In this document: positions 36,574 through 48,328 of the stretch, in pieces
Layout: each line of letters begins with the position of its first letter
Position numbering within the stretch: the stretch's first letter is position 1
Source of the DNA: Euryodendron excelsum
Taxonomy: Eukaryota > Streptophyta > Magnoliopsida > Ericales > Pentaphylacaceae
Reading direction: 5' to 3'
Length of the DNA stretch: 64,000 bases
NCBI GenBank assembly: GCA_033060915.1
Contig: CM065384.1
Span: 31,735,001-31,799,000 of the forward strand
Notes under the pieces: model-generated
Told to the model about the DNA's origin: nothing
What the model saw: only the letters and a program-made list of their open reading frames with translations
The model's database searches: none
Position numbers and translations under genes: made by a program

Positions 36574-37449
36574 GCTGAAACTTTGGAAGACCATATCTCT
36601 ATACTCAGGTGTTTGTTCAAACTCTATTATATATGAATTCCATATAACTTTTCAAAATCAATCTAAATATGCAAAGATAATGGCTCAAGCAAACATTTAT
36701 TAGCTCAAGCAAATGGAGCATGGCTCGAGCCATGCCAATTCTGCAGAACAAGTTTGAGATACTACAACGATCACTCCAAGGAAGGCTCGATGTTGGCTCA
36801 AGCCATCGAAGTAGATAAGGACGAATTTGGATTATAATCTGATTCAAGTCATTCAAAAAATTAGGACCTTCAAGCCAGGCATGCTTGGTCAATCAAAAGG
36901 TAATTCCAGCCTACTTTTGCATGAGGCAACATATGCTACAATTGTTGGGGAGTTACCTGTATTGATTAGCTCTCTAGAATACATAAAATATAGGGAAAGA
37001 TATATTTTGATAGGGTGGTGAAGAACTTTATTGATAAATTTTTAAGCCTACAGAGTTTTTTCACTAGATTGTCTAAACTAAAGAACTAAAGCAGAGAGAT
37101 CATCTTAGTGGATTCTGAGGATGAAGGAGAATACCGTGGTGATTCAGTGTGAGGGTCGAGACCAAGGAAAACAGAACTTGAAGAGTCAAGCAAGTAAACT
37201 TCAACCGGAATTCGTAGAGATTTCGACGGTAGTTGTGGAGTCTCGATTGTTATGGTTGTACGTGGTGCTTGTGTAAATTGTTTAATATAGTGATTAGCCT
37301 GCTGGACCTAGTTTTTTTCCGTGTTAGGTTTCCATGAAATATTTGATGTTTCTTTACTCTATTGGTTATAGTTTGATTGTGTGGTGATTGCATACGATTT
37401 ATCATATAGGTAAAGTAAATTAGGTTAATTCAGGAATTAGGAATTTTCA
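36574..37449 (+). repeat. Right LTR, second part
   Basis: It resumes with GCTGAAACTTTGG and matches the left LTR, including GCATGGCTCGAGCCATGCC near 36717. It keeps about 80 bp near its end that the left LTR lost, and ends GGAATTTTCA. Confidence 0.8.
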
Positions 37450-37466
37450 TGATACAAACAATTAAT

Positions 37467-37625
37467 TCATACATAATTTATGTACAAAATAATGTGATTG
37501 ATATAGATCTATTTACTTTGTAATAGTACACTCATAATAATTGATTTTAATTACAAAAATATCATTGCCGCATTATTCTAGTAGTGTTTTCTGTCCAAAT
37601 TTTATAAAAGAATCGTATTTTCCAA
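37467..37625. mobile_element. MITE-A copy
   Basis: TTTATGTACAAAATAATGTG at the left and CATTATTCTAGTAGTGTTTTC with AAATTTTATAAAAGAATCG at the right, in family order. It lies just past the right end of the copia-type element. Confidence 0.65.
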
Positions 37626-38751
37626 TATAAAAAGAGCAGTTCACTACACATGGCTCCCATCATGAGAATTTTTGAAAAAAGATTAAATGTACACAATTTT
37701 ATTTATATGTGCAAAGCCGGTTTTCATGTTTTGAACTAATGATGCTCAGGTCACAATAGAAAACCTAATATGTATTCCATAATATAATCTTTTTGCAGTG
37801 TGTAAGAAATAATTTTGACTTTGGTATTCTCCTTTGCCTTTGACTGATTCGCTAACAAATGTATAATTTGCACAGGGAAAAAAAAAAAAACCTCATTTGG
37901 GACTTGGGTTTTGGGTGGGTCACCTACAGAAGAATGATGAGGGTGACCTATTGTAATCAACTCGATAATGAGAATGAATAAAATTAGTTTGTCAAATATG
38001 CAAATACAAAGGATTTTTGGTTAGTCAATTGATCAGTTTTTATTATTCTTAAGTCATTTGGCTAATGAATTATGACCCACACTTCTCTTGGTGCTGTCAC
38101 AGAAAGTAAGTGAAGCCTTCCAATTGGTATAGATTTCCTTGACTTGGTTAATTTAGAATTTGGGATAGAGTGATTCTCTTCAACCCATATCCTTATCAAA
38201 AAGCATGTTTCTCCCAAATATCAAGGTTGATCAAACAAACATGGCTAGGCCTCAAGACCAGTGGTAGATTAACTTCAATATAAAATCAAGTTAACGAAAG
38301 TTCCAAAACACTAGAATATGAACTTTATGACACACTTCCCTCCTTTCTCCTGCCCTCCCGGGGCTTTGATTTTTCAATGTACCAGAAGAAAGAACTTCAT
38401 AACACACATGTTGTATGGCATTCAATTAAAATGACAATAAGTATGTCATTTGAATTTCGGTTGGCCCTCATTAAGTACGAGTTCTTAAGTTCAATTACTC
38501 ACCTACCTCTTATAGTCAGCTATCATCTAAAAAACGCATAAAATTTATTTGATTCGTATAGAAAGTAATCCTATAAGAGCTCAAAAGAGTGGTTGGTTAA
38601 AGACCTTATATTAAAAATAAAAATTCAAATGACATTGACCGATTCAAAACTCTCGGTCCACCGGAATTGCCATGTAAAAGAGCAGCATTTGATGATGATG
38701 ATTACTTCTATATTAACTTAATTTTGTGTGGATCGGTCCTTTTGCACATGG

Positions 38752-38890
38752 AAAATGCTATTATTATAAAAAAAATATTCATATAAAATTTGTGTACAAA
38801 ACAATGTGGCAATAGTAGATGTTTGTTTTGAAGTGAAATGTTCTTATTAAAATACCTCATTTTCTATTGAATTTTTGTATGAATTTTTTG
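38752..38890. mobile_element. MITE-A copy
   Basis: It begins AAATGCTATTATTATAAA and has GTGTACAAAACAATGTGG and TGTTTGTTTTGAAGTGAAATG in the centre. It closes with AATTTTTGTATGAATTTTTT. Confidence 0.6.
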
Positions 38891-39093
38891 TTAGAGTTAA
38901 GTTCAGAAAATCAATAAGTTTTAACAAAACTCAAAAAATAAAAGTGTTTTAAAATGTATTAAAACTTTATTTGATCTGAAACTAAATTTAGTGAACTAAA
39001 CATGAGTTGAGTTTATCTTGTTTAGTTCCTTTTACAGCCTGTCTTGAATGGGCGGCCCACCATTTGTCGTAGTAGCACGTTTTCTCACACATA

Positions 39094-39183
39094 CATAATA
39101 ACTTTTAAATAAAAAATTATTATTGTCACATCATTTTATATGCAAATTTTGCATGAATTTTTTTTTATAAGAATAGCATTTTA
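39094..39183. mobile_element. Partial MITE-A copy, right half
   Basis: TTGTCACATCATTTTATATG and ATAAGAATAGCATTTTA match the right half of the family. The left half is missing. Confidence 0.55.
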
Positions 39184-40881
39184 AGTATATATATATTTAT
39201 ATGTAGTATGTACATATTTTTTTTTCTAAGCATGCTTCCTGATTATATGTATAGCCTTCTCAACGTGGCCCATACCGCAATAATCTATGATGTTATTTTG
39301 ATAGCGTGAGCCATTCCATTCAAGCTATAATAATCGCAAGGAGAAACCTACCATAAAGGTAATCTACCTCATGTAAGTATTAATATGAGCCTATGTTTTT
39401 TATTTCACATATACAAATTTCAACATTGAAATTCTGCTCAAATTAATCGCTTGTCTTGTTCAAAGATTGAAACTTTGATGGACAAATTTTCAATATTACG
39501 ATAATATCAACTACTTTCACTTCTATTTAAGTTTTAGTATGGTGATAGGTTATATCCATAAAAGGTAAAATTTATAATGAAAATAGTCGCTGAAAACAAG
39601 ACTTCTATCTTCTTCTACTACAAATGGAAGCATACACAATATTCGTTTTAGTCTAAAAAAAATAAAAGGAAAATTGGTTTGAATTGTTTTGGCACATTAA
39701 AAAATTTAAATTGGAATCAAGAAACTCCCCAAGCATGGTAGAATATTGTAGGAGAAATATCCTCCCTCGGTTCACAACCCTCCAAAGCAATTTCTTATTC
39801 TTCCTGGGAAATTTGATATTAGTAATTAGAAAATTCTCAAAAAATTAGTCGCATTTTTCAAAACCTTATCAAATAAGCTATACTCCCATATTTTTTTTTT
39901 CTTGATGTCTTGAGTTCATTGTTTTATGCTATATGTTTGAAGCTAGAATTTGTTGAGGAAAATAAAAATGAATTGTTCATGTTCATTTTTTATGTGTAAC
40001 ACAAAAAATAATTTTTTTGACAAATGCCTATTCTTTTTCTTCATTGTTCAGCAATTCAAATTTACCTTTTTTTTTGGGTATAAAAGAGAAACACCAATAT
40101 TTTAAACTGACTCTTTTTTGGAGCTCCTTCCCCACGAATACTTGACAAGTTGAGTTCATGCAGGTCTCGAGTTGCTTAGTTCATTTCATGAGCTTACATT
40201 CGGAGTAGATGAAAAGGATTTCCCAAAATCTTTTTTATGTTCTTTCATTTCTGTCACTCATTTCATCAAACATGGTTTCGCTTTCCTGAAACCAAGTCTC
40301 ATTGTAAGTGTATTAATCTGTAAAGTTACTGCAGTGAGAGGTCACAAAATGTGCAAAACATCAAATTACTTACGAAATTACTATAGAACCTTAGGTTAGA
40401 TTCATCATTGCTTTGTGGAATAATACCTGTCGCCTGCCGAAAGTGTGGCTGGCCTAGTGGGATTGTCCACTGTGGCGTTAATAGGCCATTTAGGTTGGTC
40501 TTCAATCCAACTCTTCGGGATCCTTCCTTCTCGTCTCACATTGGTGTGTGTGTGACAGGTTGTTTGGATTTGGATTCTCTCAGCTTACCAAAAAAGAATA
40601 ATACCTTACTAACTATTAGTACGATAAAAACTAAGTCATAGAATCAATGGCAGAGGGAATTTTTTAAAAATTAAATCTTCACCTAGACTTTTAGAAATTT
40701 TTGTTATTTTGCAGCCTCTAAAAATTTGTAAGTGTCCTCTTCAATGGTTAAAAATTCTAATTATATTTCTCAATTTTCTATCTATAAATATATAAATATC
40801 ACGCTCAAATAGTTATTTTTTTTCAAAAACCCCCTTATATATTATATATAAGCTTATATACATTATAAATAATATTATATA

Positions 40882-41290
40882 TACAAAAATTCCTGTAAAA
40901 AGTGATATGGTTTAATCTAAACCTTTCACTTTAAAACAAATACTCATAATAATAGTTTTTAATTATAAAAATGTAATTGTCACATCATTCTATTAAAAAA
41001 ATTTTGTACAAAGTTCTTGAAAATTTTTTATGTTTTGTTTATTATAAATTTTATATGGAAGTCAATTGATTTAAAAAAAAAAAACTAAATTGTCATTAAT
41101 GGTTGCCCCTACATAGAGTGATGGTGCGTTGCATAATAATAGTTTTTAATTATAAAAATATTATTATCACATCATTCTATTGAAGTTTTTTTTATACAAA
41201 GTTCTTGAAAAAATATTATGTTTTGCTTTTATTATAAATTTATATGAAAGTCAATTGATTAAAAAAAAATTGAATTATCATTAATGGTTG
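40882..41290. repeat. MITE-A copy whose right part is tandemly duplicated
   Basis: The MITE-A body occupies about 40882-41023. The block from CATAATAATAGTTTTTAATT (40952) to about 41110, running beyond the MITE through AGTCAATTGATT and ATGGTTGCCC, is repeated from about 41133 to 41290 with a few changes. A direct duplication of about 180-bp period thus followed the MITE insertion. Confidence 0.75.
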
Positions 41291-41407
41291 CCCTTGAACA
41301 ATTTTTTTGATTCCGCCACTACAAAGAATGATGGTGTGTTGCATAATAAGTGAATGAATGGCACATTCAAATTCCAAAAATACTAGAGATCAACTTCTTT
41401 GCCTAGA

Positions 41408-41432
41408 CTAGGCTAGGCTAGGCTAGGCTAGG
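41408..41432. repeat. Pentanucleotide microsatellite (CTAGG)5
   Basis: Five perfect CTAGG units, with a one-base variant unit before them. Likely length-variable. Confidence 0.95.
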
Positions 41433-42000
41433 CTCCGCGACCTACATTGATAGCCTGGACGCATCAGTTGATGAGATGCTAGACCAAACGATTAACACTA
41501 AACTAGCCAATTAGCGCGAAGTTGGCAAGACCATTAACAACCACAATTAACCACCATTTTTGTTTTTTGGTTTAAGACCGACAAACAATCATTAACTTTA
41601 ATCATGCCTTAAAAAGGTGTTCGAAGCTTCAATCGGAGCTTAGATGATGCGATTACGAGCAGATCATTTTTCAAAAAGGCAGTTTAATTATCATGTCTTC
41701 AATTATGGCTTGGGAAAAAGTTAAGTACAATTATTGATCTTAATCACTTTTGCTAAAGATGTTATGTAACAGAAATGTTGAAATGACACAGTGGAAGTCA
41801 GTTCAGTTTGTCAATCTACTTTACAATTCATCACCATTACCAAGCATGCACTAGGATTAAGTTGCCAATCCAGCTTGCATTACCCAGAAGGAATGAAGTC
41901 CTTGGTATTATGAGTGTAAATGCCTCTTTACCTATGCATGGGAGCCCATTCTAGCTAGGAACTCTTATCGTGATCACCTTGGCTTCCATAAAGAGGAGGA

Positions 42001-42182
42001 AAATGCTGTTTTTTTAAAAAAATTTGTACAAAAAAATTCATCAAAATAATATGGTGGTGGCATTTTTAAAATTAATATCATCGTGATGGGTGATTTGTTT
42101 AAATTACCAAATAACCCTTATTCAAACACATTGTTCTGATAATAAATTTTATATAAATTTTTTAGTTGTATGGTATTACCTG
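42001..42182. mobile_element. MITE-A copy
   Basis: It begins AAATGCTGTTTTTTT and has AAAATTTGTACAAAAAAATTC near the left end. It ends TTTTTTAGTTGTATGGTATTACC, the inverted form of the family start. Confidence 0.65.
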
Positions 42183-42414
42183 AAAGAGTATGACAATAAA
42201 GAAGGAGAAAAAAAAAAACAAACAAATATGTTCCAGAACATTTTCTCACAAGACTTTGCTGATAATTATATGCCTCACATATGCATATATAAATATATAT
42301 ATATATATGCATATAATTTTATGCTCAAACTTAAGTTCACAGGTTTGATGCCAAAAAAGACAGTCACAAAGGTCTAATGCAAGATACATATAAAAAGTGG
42401 GGTAGGAAGATTTT

Positions 42415-42909
42415 CTAGTTGAAGGTGGGAGAAGTTGCTTGATTAACAGGATATTTTTTAGCATTCTTGACTATCTTGGTTAGAGCAGCCTGGCCAAGAT
42501 CAAGGCCACATACATCAGCTAACTGAATCAGGTAGAGCAACACATCAGAGAGTTCCTCTTCAAGGTGCTCCTTATCATCAGGGCTCCAGTTGGGTAGTCC
42601 TCTTGCTACTTCTCCCTTCCACTGGAATATCTCAGAGAGTTCCCCCACCTCTCCCACCTGCACATTAATGCCATATTGCAAAATATCATATACATGTATA
42701 TATGTATATATTTTAGCACAGAGGTGTTGCTATATATGCTCTTTTTTTTCTTTTTTTTAATACTAGGGACTTACCAGAGCCAAAAGGAGATTCCTTGGAC
42801 TGTGAAATTGTTCCCATCCCCTCACTCTAGCAAACTCTGCAAGCCTATCTCTAAGTTCTTGAAGTGAAACATCCTTAGCTGTTTTCTGAAATCCACGAGA
42901 GTTCTCCAT
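42415..42909 (-). CDS. dCTP pyrophosphatase 1-like, MazG-fold
   Basis: Exon 1 42775-42909 and exon 2 42415-42657 join in phase 0 to 125 aa, starting at ATG 42909 with MENSRGFQKTAKDVSLQEL. Exon 2 carries the MazG-type metal-binding pattern: EVGELSEIFQWKG, then EEELSDVLLYLIQLAD, so the ExxE and ExxD helices are complete. This family hydrolyses dCTP and modified pyrimidine nucleotides to the monophosphate plus pyrophosphate, with Mg2+, cleaning the nucleotide pool. The usual location is cytosol or nucleus; no targeting signal is seen. It is close to the family's core length. A TTTAAATA motif (42953-42960) about 45 bp upstream could be its TATA box. Confidence 0.92.
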
Positions 42910-42989
42910 CTCCTATTCTCTCCTAGTTACTTCTCTCTTTGTCTCACGCATCCTATTTAAAGATAAAGAGCTTCATTTTTTTAACTTAC

Positions 42990-43630
42990 CTTCTGATTTT
43001 TCAAAAAATCGCATGATCTCCTATGGTTCAAAAGCCAACGCATTACCTTTATATGGTTTATACTTATCTGCAATGCTCCTGCAAAGGTCAATACTTTATT
43101 TGGCTGGCTTACCTGATAAGGGCAGTTTTTGAAGTTAATACTGCCACAACGATTAATTTTAAACATAATTTAACAATTGAGGGAAAACACTATTGCTAAG
43201 AATGTTTTTAGATAAAGCAATAGGGTTTTCTGTTTTGTATTTTTTCACAAAAAAAAAAAAAAATAGAGGATAGAAAGCACTATTGTTAATATCGCTTCAT
43301 CTACAAACGCTATTAGAATTAGCGCTTTCCCTAAGTTGTTAAACTAAGTTTAAAATCACCATTGTGTTGCATTTACTTCAAAAACTATTCTTGTAAGGTA
43401 AACAACCCACTTTATTTTGGCATAGAAGAAAAAAATAGTCTTTTTGATGGTCCATTTAGATAATGAAATGAAAAATATGTCCCTGTTATACAATAGCAAT
43501 TAGAATCAATTAATTCTAACGATTTTTATTTATTTTATAATTAAGTACAAAAACCACATGAGATTATGTGTCTTTTTTTGAACCACAATAAAGTTTTGTG
43601 GTTTTTGTGCGAACCACGATTACCCCATTT
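42990..43630. mobile_element. Probable decayed foldback element with insertion
   Basis: The left end (GCATGATCTCCTATGGTTC) and the right end (CCACATGAGATTATGTG, GAACCACGATTACCCC) are loose reverse complements. This is a pattern found in other foldback elements here. The middle is disrupted. The call is weak. Confidence 0.35.
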
Positions 43631-44067
43631 TTTTAATTTGCATGCCTAGCCATTTTTCTGAATGAATCCACTGTTTGGTTAGTGGAGGAGCACTCGAGTG
43701 TTCTTTCGAAATAGCATTCACGTGAGGAATGACAAGCATGTTTCCCTATTTCCATCCATGACTTGAAATCACTTACTCACACCTGCACAACCCTTACAAG
43801 GAATATAGGGAGCAACCATGGCCATGGGTCTATTACCTGATATCGGCTTTATGGTTCTCACTCATATTTTCCTCTTTTTGTAGGATCTCTAGCTTTGATT
43901 TTAGGCGATTTGGATTCAGCCCCATCAACTTGCTGATTGGTGAACTTCATAAGCTTTTGCAAAGGGACATTATAAAGTTGTGTGTGTTACCTTTCTGCTG
44001 ATGGATATGGAGGTTGGACAAACAAGGCATCATTTGCTGATATTATATGCACTATGGATCCGGGATA

Positions 44068-44415
44068 TTGCGCGTCTGATTCGGACAATTGTCGGCATGG
44101 AAAACGCTTGCAGGTGATCATCACTCGCAGACTGATGCTATACACCTTAGCTAGGGCCTACCAACTAGCATGTGACATTGTTCATCTGATTATGACAATT
44201 GTCGGCATGAAATATCTTGGCATCTATTGCCCATGGTTATCGCTCGCCGACTGATGTTAGTTATCTCAACTATGACCCACCGGTTAATATCTAATATTGT
44301 TCATCTGATTCGGACAACCATTGGCATGAAAAATACTAGCATGAGTTGCTAGTGACCATCACTCGCAGGCTGATACTATCCACCTTAACTGGAGCTAACC
44401 AGTTGAATGGGACCG
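44068..44415. repeat. Diverged tandem repeat, unit about 110-119 bp, three copies
   Basis: TCTGAT followed by CGGACAATTGTCGGCATG or variants recurs at 44075, 44185 and 44304. Each is followed by a CATCACTCGCAG-like block, an ACTGATG block and a CACCTTA/ATCTCAACT block. The copies are diverged and GC-richer than the surroundings. Confidence 0.75.
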
Positions 44416-44743
44416 AGCTGAAGTGTTTAGCACTAGCTGGCAAGTGATGGTCACCCACGACTAATTCTAGCACCCCTTTTGTCGGCATTTCTTGCCAAGA
44501 AATGGAGAAGAGCTCAAGTTTTTTATTTTTTTATTTTTTTTTTGAAGGTGGGATGGTTAAATTCCATGGCCTAGACCGATATGTTTTCCCAAGGCACATA
44601 TCATTAGATTCACCACGAGTCCCAAGGCTAGCTTAAGCTGTTAGGACACAGAAATGCAAACATCCAGACATCGAGCAATGTAAAACAATCAAGGAACAAA
44701 TGTAAATGAAGAAACTTATATGCAAGACCTTTTCTTAACTAGA

Positions 44744-44755
44744 GCTCTGATACCA
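44744..44755 (-). other. Relic primer-binding site of an LTR retrotransposon
   Basis: GCTCTGATACCA is the exact complement of TGGTATCAGAGC, the plant initiator-tRNA primer site. On the minus strand an LTR would lie at higher coordinates, ending ...TAACAGCTAATA. I could not trace a matching second LTR, so this is probably the stub of a deleted element. Confidence 0.5.
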
Positions 44756-45683
44756 TATTAGCTGTTAAGTTATCACTTGATCCACAAACTTGAACTATTA
44801 AAAAATGGTCCCAACAATGCCTATCAAACTTTCAAACACACATGAGCATGCAATAGACAGAGATAGAAAAAAACAAAATATTATCGGAAGAACAAGTGCA
44901 ATTGGAAATACTTGAATCCAATATCTCTTATCAACAAAAGCTCTAATATTATTTTAGATTCACCACTAGTCCCCTTAGGGAAAAAAAACCCAATAATACA
45001 TATAAACCCCTCCAACCCATATGACATCAAACAAACCAGTGGAGCAGGTTACTGGGGAACTTCAAGAGTGTTTTCATTTCTGTTCTTATATCCATCCTCC
45101 ATTCACAATTCTTTTTGTAACAGCATTGCTTTGTTGACAGGGATGATGATGAAGTATAGAGATAAGCTTCAATTGATCCTTATCCTCTGGATTCAATAAA
45201 TATTCTCTTTTTTTAATCCCCCACTGGCCTTCAGAACAATTGTGTGCTTTTTCAGCGAGAGTGAGACTACAATCACATCCAAAATGGCTGCGTGGATAGC
45301 CCTCCTCTCTCACCTTCCCCCTCTAATAGTCACCAAACATTTCCTTGACACAAGTCTGAAAGTTTCCCATAATATAGTCCTCTTTCACTGTTGCAAAATT
45401 GATTATTCTTGAACCAGAAGCATTTCTCCCCTCTCAGACAAATTTTCAATAGTAAGATAGTACAAACAATTCTCATTAAGATTTAAACATTACAACATGA
45501 AACTCACCACTATATGAAGGGTAAAAGATGACAACAGAAGAAGTACCTTAAAAACATGGACACTACCTATTTACTAATTTTTTTCCCCCTCCCTCTGTAA
45601 ACATTTACCCATTCGAAATCCTCTACCCTACCCAAATAATTCCTCACATTTTTAACATTCCAAAGCTACGAAAAAAAGTCTAA

Positions 45684-45928
45684 GGTTAGGCAGTACCGAA
45701 TGTTTAGTAGTAATTCCTATCAAATGGTGATACGTTATGTGTGAACACATCAGCAACTTGAGTTGGTAGAGTAGTAAAAAGACTTTTAAGGAAACATCCT
45801 ATCAGATTTTGCCATATGGTATTTTTTCTTTAAAAGTCTCTCCACTACTCCACTAACTCAGGTTGCTGATGTATTCACATACCATGAGTCACCATTTGAT
45901 AGGAATTAGCACCGAGTACTTTTTGACC
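45684..45928. mobile_element. MITE-B copy 2
   Basis: A 245-bp relative of the element at 10369-10619. It starts GGTTAGGCAGTACCGAATG and ends GAGTACTTTTTGACC. Inner arms pair (CTATCAAATGGTGATACG against GAGTCACCATTTGATAG). Both copies share TTTAAGGAAACA-like and TTGCCATATGGTATTTTT-like central parts. Confidence 0.8.
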
Positions 45929-48328
45929 TTTGAACTATTTTCCAAAATTACAAAACATGTTGTCCTTATTCCCATATTACGGTCCTTTATTCAATGCCCT
46001 ACGCAACCCACTCATATATGAACCATATTTTTATTTAGTTGGTCTAAGTAGGAACATCTTCCCACACCTTTTCAGCCTATATAGCATTTTTTTTGGTCCA
46101 AGTGGGTACTACCTTGAGAACATGGCCTAGCAGAGGACCAAAGCATGTCTAAGTTCAATGTCATTAATCTAATATCTTTGAATAACGCGAGCATTTGATT
46201 GCATTTGATGCCCACGAGTACCAACTGACAGGTTGATAACCATTATGAACCCTGTATTGAAAAATATGTGGACCTCGACTGGTTTAAAAGTAGCAGCCAA
46301 TAAGCAACCCACCTGAGGCTCCTGAACAATGACAGAGTTAGAAATTCATCAAGAGAACAACCATCAATAAAAACTCAATGTAATTTTGATCATAATCAAC
46401 AATAGAGTGTTTAATATCTATTTATATCTGTAATGTATATAAGTTTATACATATATAATATAATGCAGTCTTTAATACGAAATAACTTTTTGTAAGGGAT
46501 ATTTATAAATTTCAGAGAGGCAAAATGAGAAGCATTTCATAAGTTATAGGTGAAAATTACATTTTTAAAAATTGAAGGGGACATATATAAATTTTAGACG
46601 GACAAATTGGGAAACTTTTTAAAAATTGTAAGTAAAAATTCAATTTTAAAAACTTGAGAGAGGGTAGCTACCTCTCTGGGTCTAGATTGGCTCCACTGCC
46701 CTTTGATTAAAAATTTTAGAAACAAAGGCCAACTCAAGTCTAGGCTTGTAAACCCTGACGAGGTCATAGCTAGTTTCTCATGCTTTACTTCCCAATGACT
46801 AGTTTATTTAGGGGCAAATTACATTTGTATTCTTGTAGATTGATAACTGAGATAGTCGATGCCTGCAGCTTAGATCAAATTTCAATATTGTACCTTCTAC
46901 TTCAGAAAATAGTGGAAAAGTGACCATGTAACTATAACCTAACTGGCTATTAGTCAATTTTGTTTATTATGTGAAATTTCAAGAAGCAAATTTGGAGTAA
47001 TTCAGAGGTTATGAAACTGTAATCAAAATTAAGTCATGTGACCAAAGCTCTAAGATTTTTGACAATCACAATTGAAACTCTAGGGGTTAAGTGAAATTTG
47101 GATCAAACTTTAGGGGTGCAAAATGCAGGAACAGAAAGGAACGAAAATGAAACTTCCCAAAATGCTGCATCCAGGCTTGATATGCACGTTGATATTAATG
47201 GATCAGCAAACAAAAAAATGATGCATACAGTGATTATTTCAGCAGGTCAATTCCTGCTGCAGAATCAGCTTGATAGAAACTAGTTACCTCACCTACCGTA
47301 ATAAGCCTAGTTAGTAAATACGAAGATGACAAAATAACGGTATCTAATATGCATAGGTTTAATATAATTTTTTTTAAAAATATAGTAATAAAATTCGACA
47401 TAAAAATATGAGAACTTTAAAAATGTGAATTTGTTATTATTCGGGTATTATACAAACATTAATTAAAAAATTGAAACAAAAATGCGGTAACATTTATAAG
47501 CAATTTCTTCTTATATATGTTAATAGGTAATATTTTTGTCTCACGTATATTATTTTTTTAAATAATATTATTAACAAACAACTAAGTTAAGTGGTAGATA
47601 ATAAATTTTATTTTATTATTTTATTATTTCAATACTTGATATAAGAATGCATAATTTATTAATTTTAATTTTAAATTTATTGTTTGGAGTATTAATAAGA
47701 AGTTATAGAAAAGTAAGTTTAATAATTTAAATATTGCAAGTATTAGAAAAATATTACATATTCCAAGTACTATTATAATTATATATTAAGTATATAATTA
47801 ATAATATGCCACAATTATATTAAATCAAATCTAATTATTAATCGAGTTTTTTTCAAAAGTATAATACGCAAAACGTTTAATACGTGTGTTATACGATTGA
47901 ACTGAAAAAATAAATATTTTTAATTAGGTTTCAAAGCTAGACAAAAAATTAAAGTTTTTTTTATTTATACATACGTATAGGTATTATATGTGAATAATAC
48001 GAGTATTTACTAACTAGGGTAATAAGAAGATATATTCATTTTAATGTTATGTTTGGGTATAGAATTTGTCTAAAAAAAACAAAGAAAATAAAATTACTTG
48101 TTCATCTGTTTACAGTTTATCAAACCAAAAGAGATATTTTTGAGAAATGTTTATTACTCTTATTCTCATTTTCTTAGCCCAATTAAACAAAACAAAGATC
48201 TAGTTTCTCCATATTTTTCTTTTTCATGTCCTTTATATTTATCTCTACAAATCCTAGAAAACAAATCGTAAAAGAATTTCTATAGCGAATCCAGTGTCCT
48301 TTCCAATATTTTAGATGGAGGTAACATA
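45929..48328. other. Intergenic, very AT-rich in 47300-48300
   Basis: No gene recognised. 46806-47116 looks like another foldback element: its left end is GGGGCAAATTACATTTG, with a right end of the ACTTTAGGGGTGCAAAATG type. 47300-48300 is almost pure AT with no long open frame. Confidence 0.45.

Larger units (their letters stand above)
30237..37449 (+). mobile_element. Decayed, pol-less Ty1-copia-type LTR retrotransposon
   Basis: It has two related LTRs: 30237-31197 and 34647-37449, the latter split by a nested solo LTR. An initiator-tRNA-type primer site follows the left LTR, and a purine tract precedes the right one. The 3.4-kb interior holds a broken gag region with two zinc knuckles, but no protease, integrase, reverse transcriptase or RNase H that I can recognise. 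AGATA lies before the left end and TGATA after the right end, fitting a decayed 5-bp target duplication. Layout and gag type suggest a Sirevirus-like copia lineage. The element would have needed enzymes from a full-length relative. Confidence 0.8.
37455..42000. other. Intergenic, MITE-rich, no gene recognised
   Basis: The stretch holds several MITE-A copies and a tandem duplication, listed separately. Short frames such as 40172-40399 and 40408-40641 have no recognisable family and no supporting exons. Confidence 0.5.
43640..45683. other. Intergenic, repeats only
   Basis: Apart from the tandem repeat at 44068-44415 and the primer-site relic at 44744-44755, I see nothing coding. The frames at 43982-44254 and 44912-45199 have no family likeness. 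Confidence 0.5.

Noticed and set aside
40408..40641. 77-codon frame, Cys-containing, GC-richer than its surroundings
   Set aside because: Looks like a repeat fragment with an A-rich end, but I could not place it in a SINE or LINE family or define its ends.
42658..42681. Extra N-terminal residues for the dCTP pyrophosphatase frame
   Set aside because: They are intron sequence; the AG at 42658-42659 is the acceptor and exon 1 supplies the true start.
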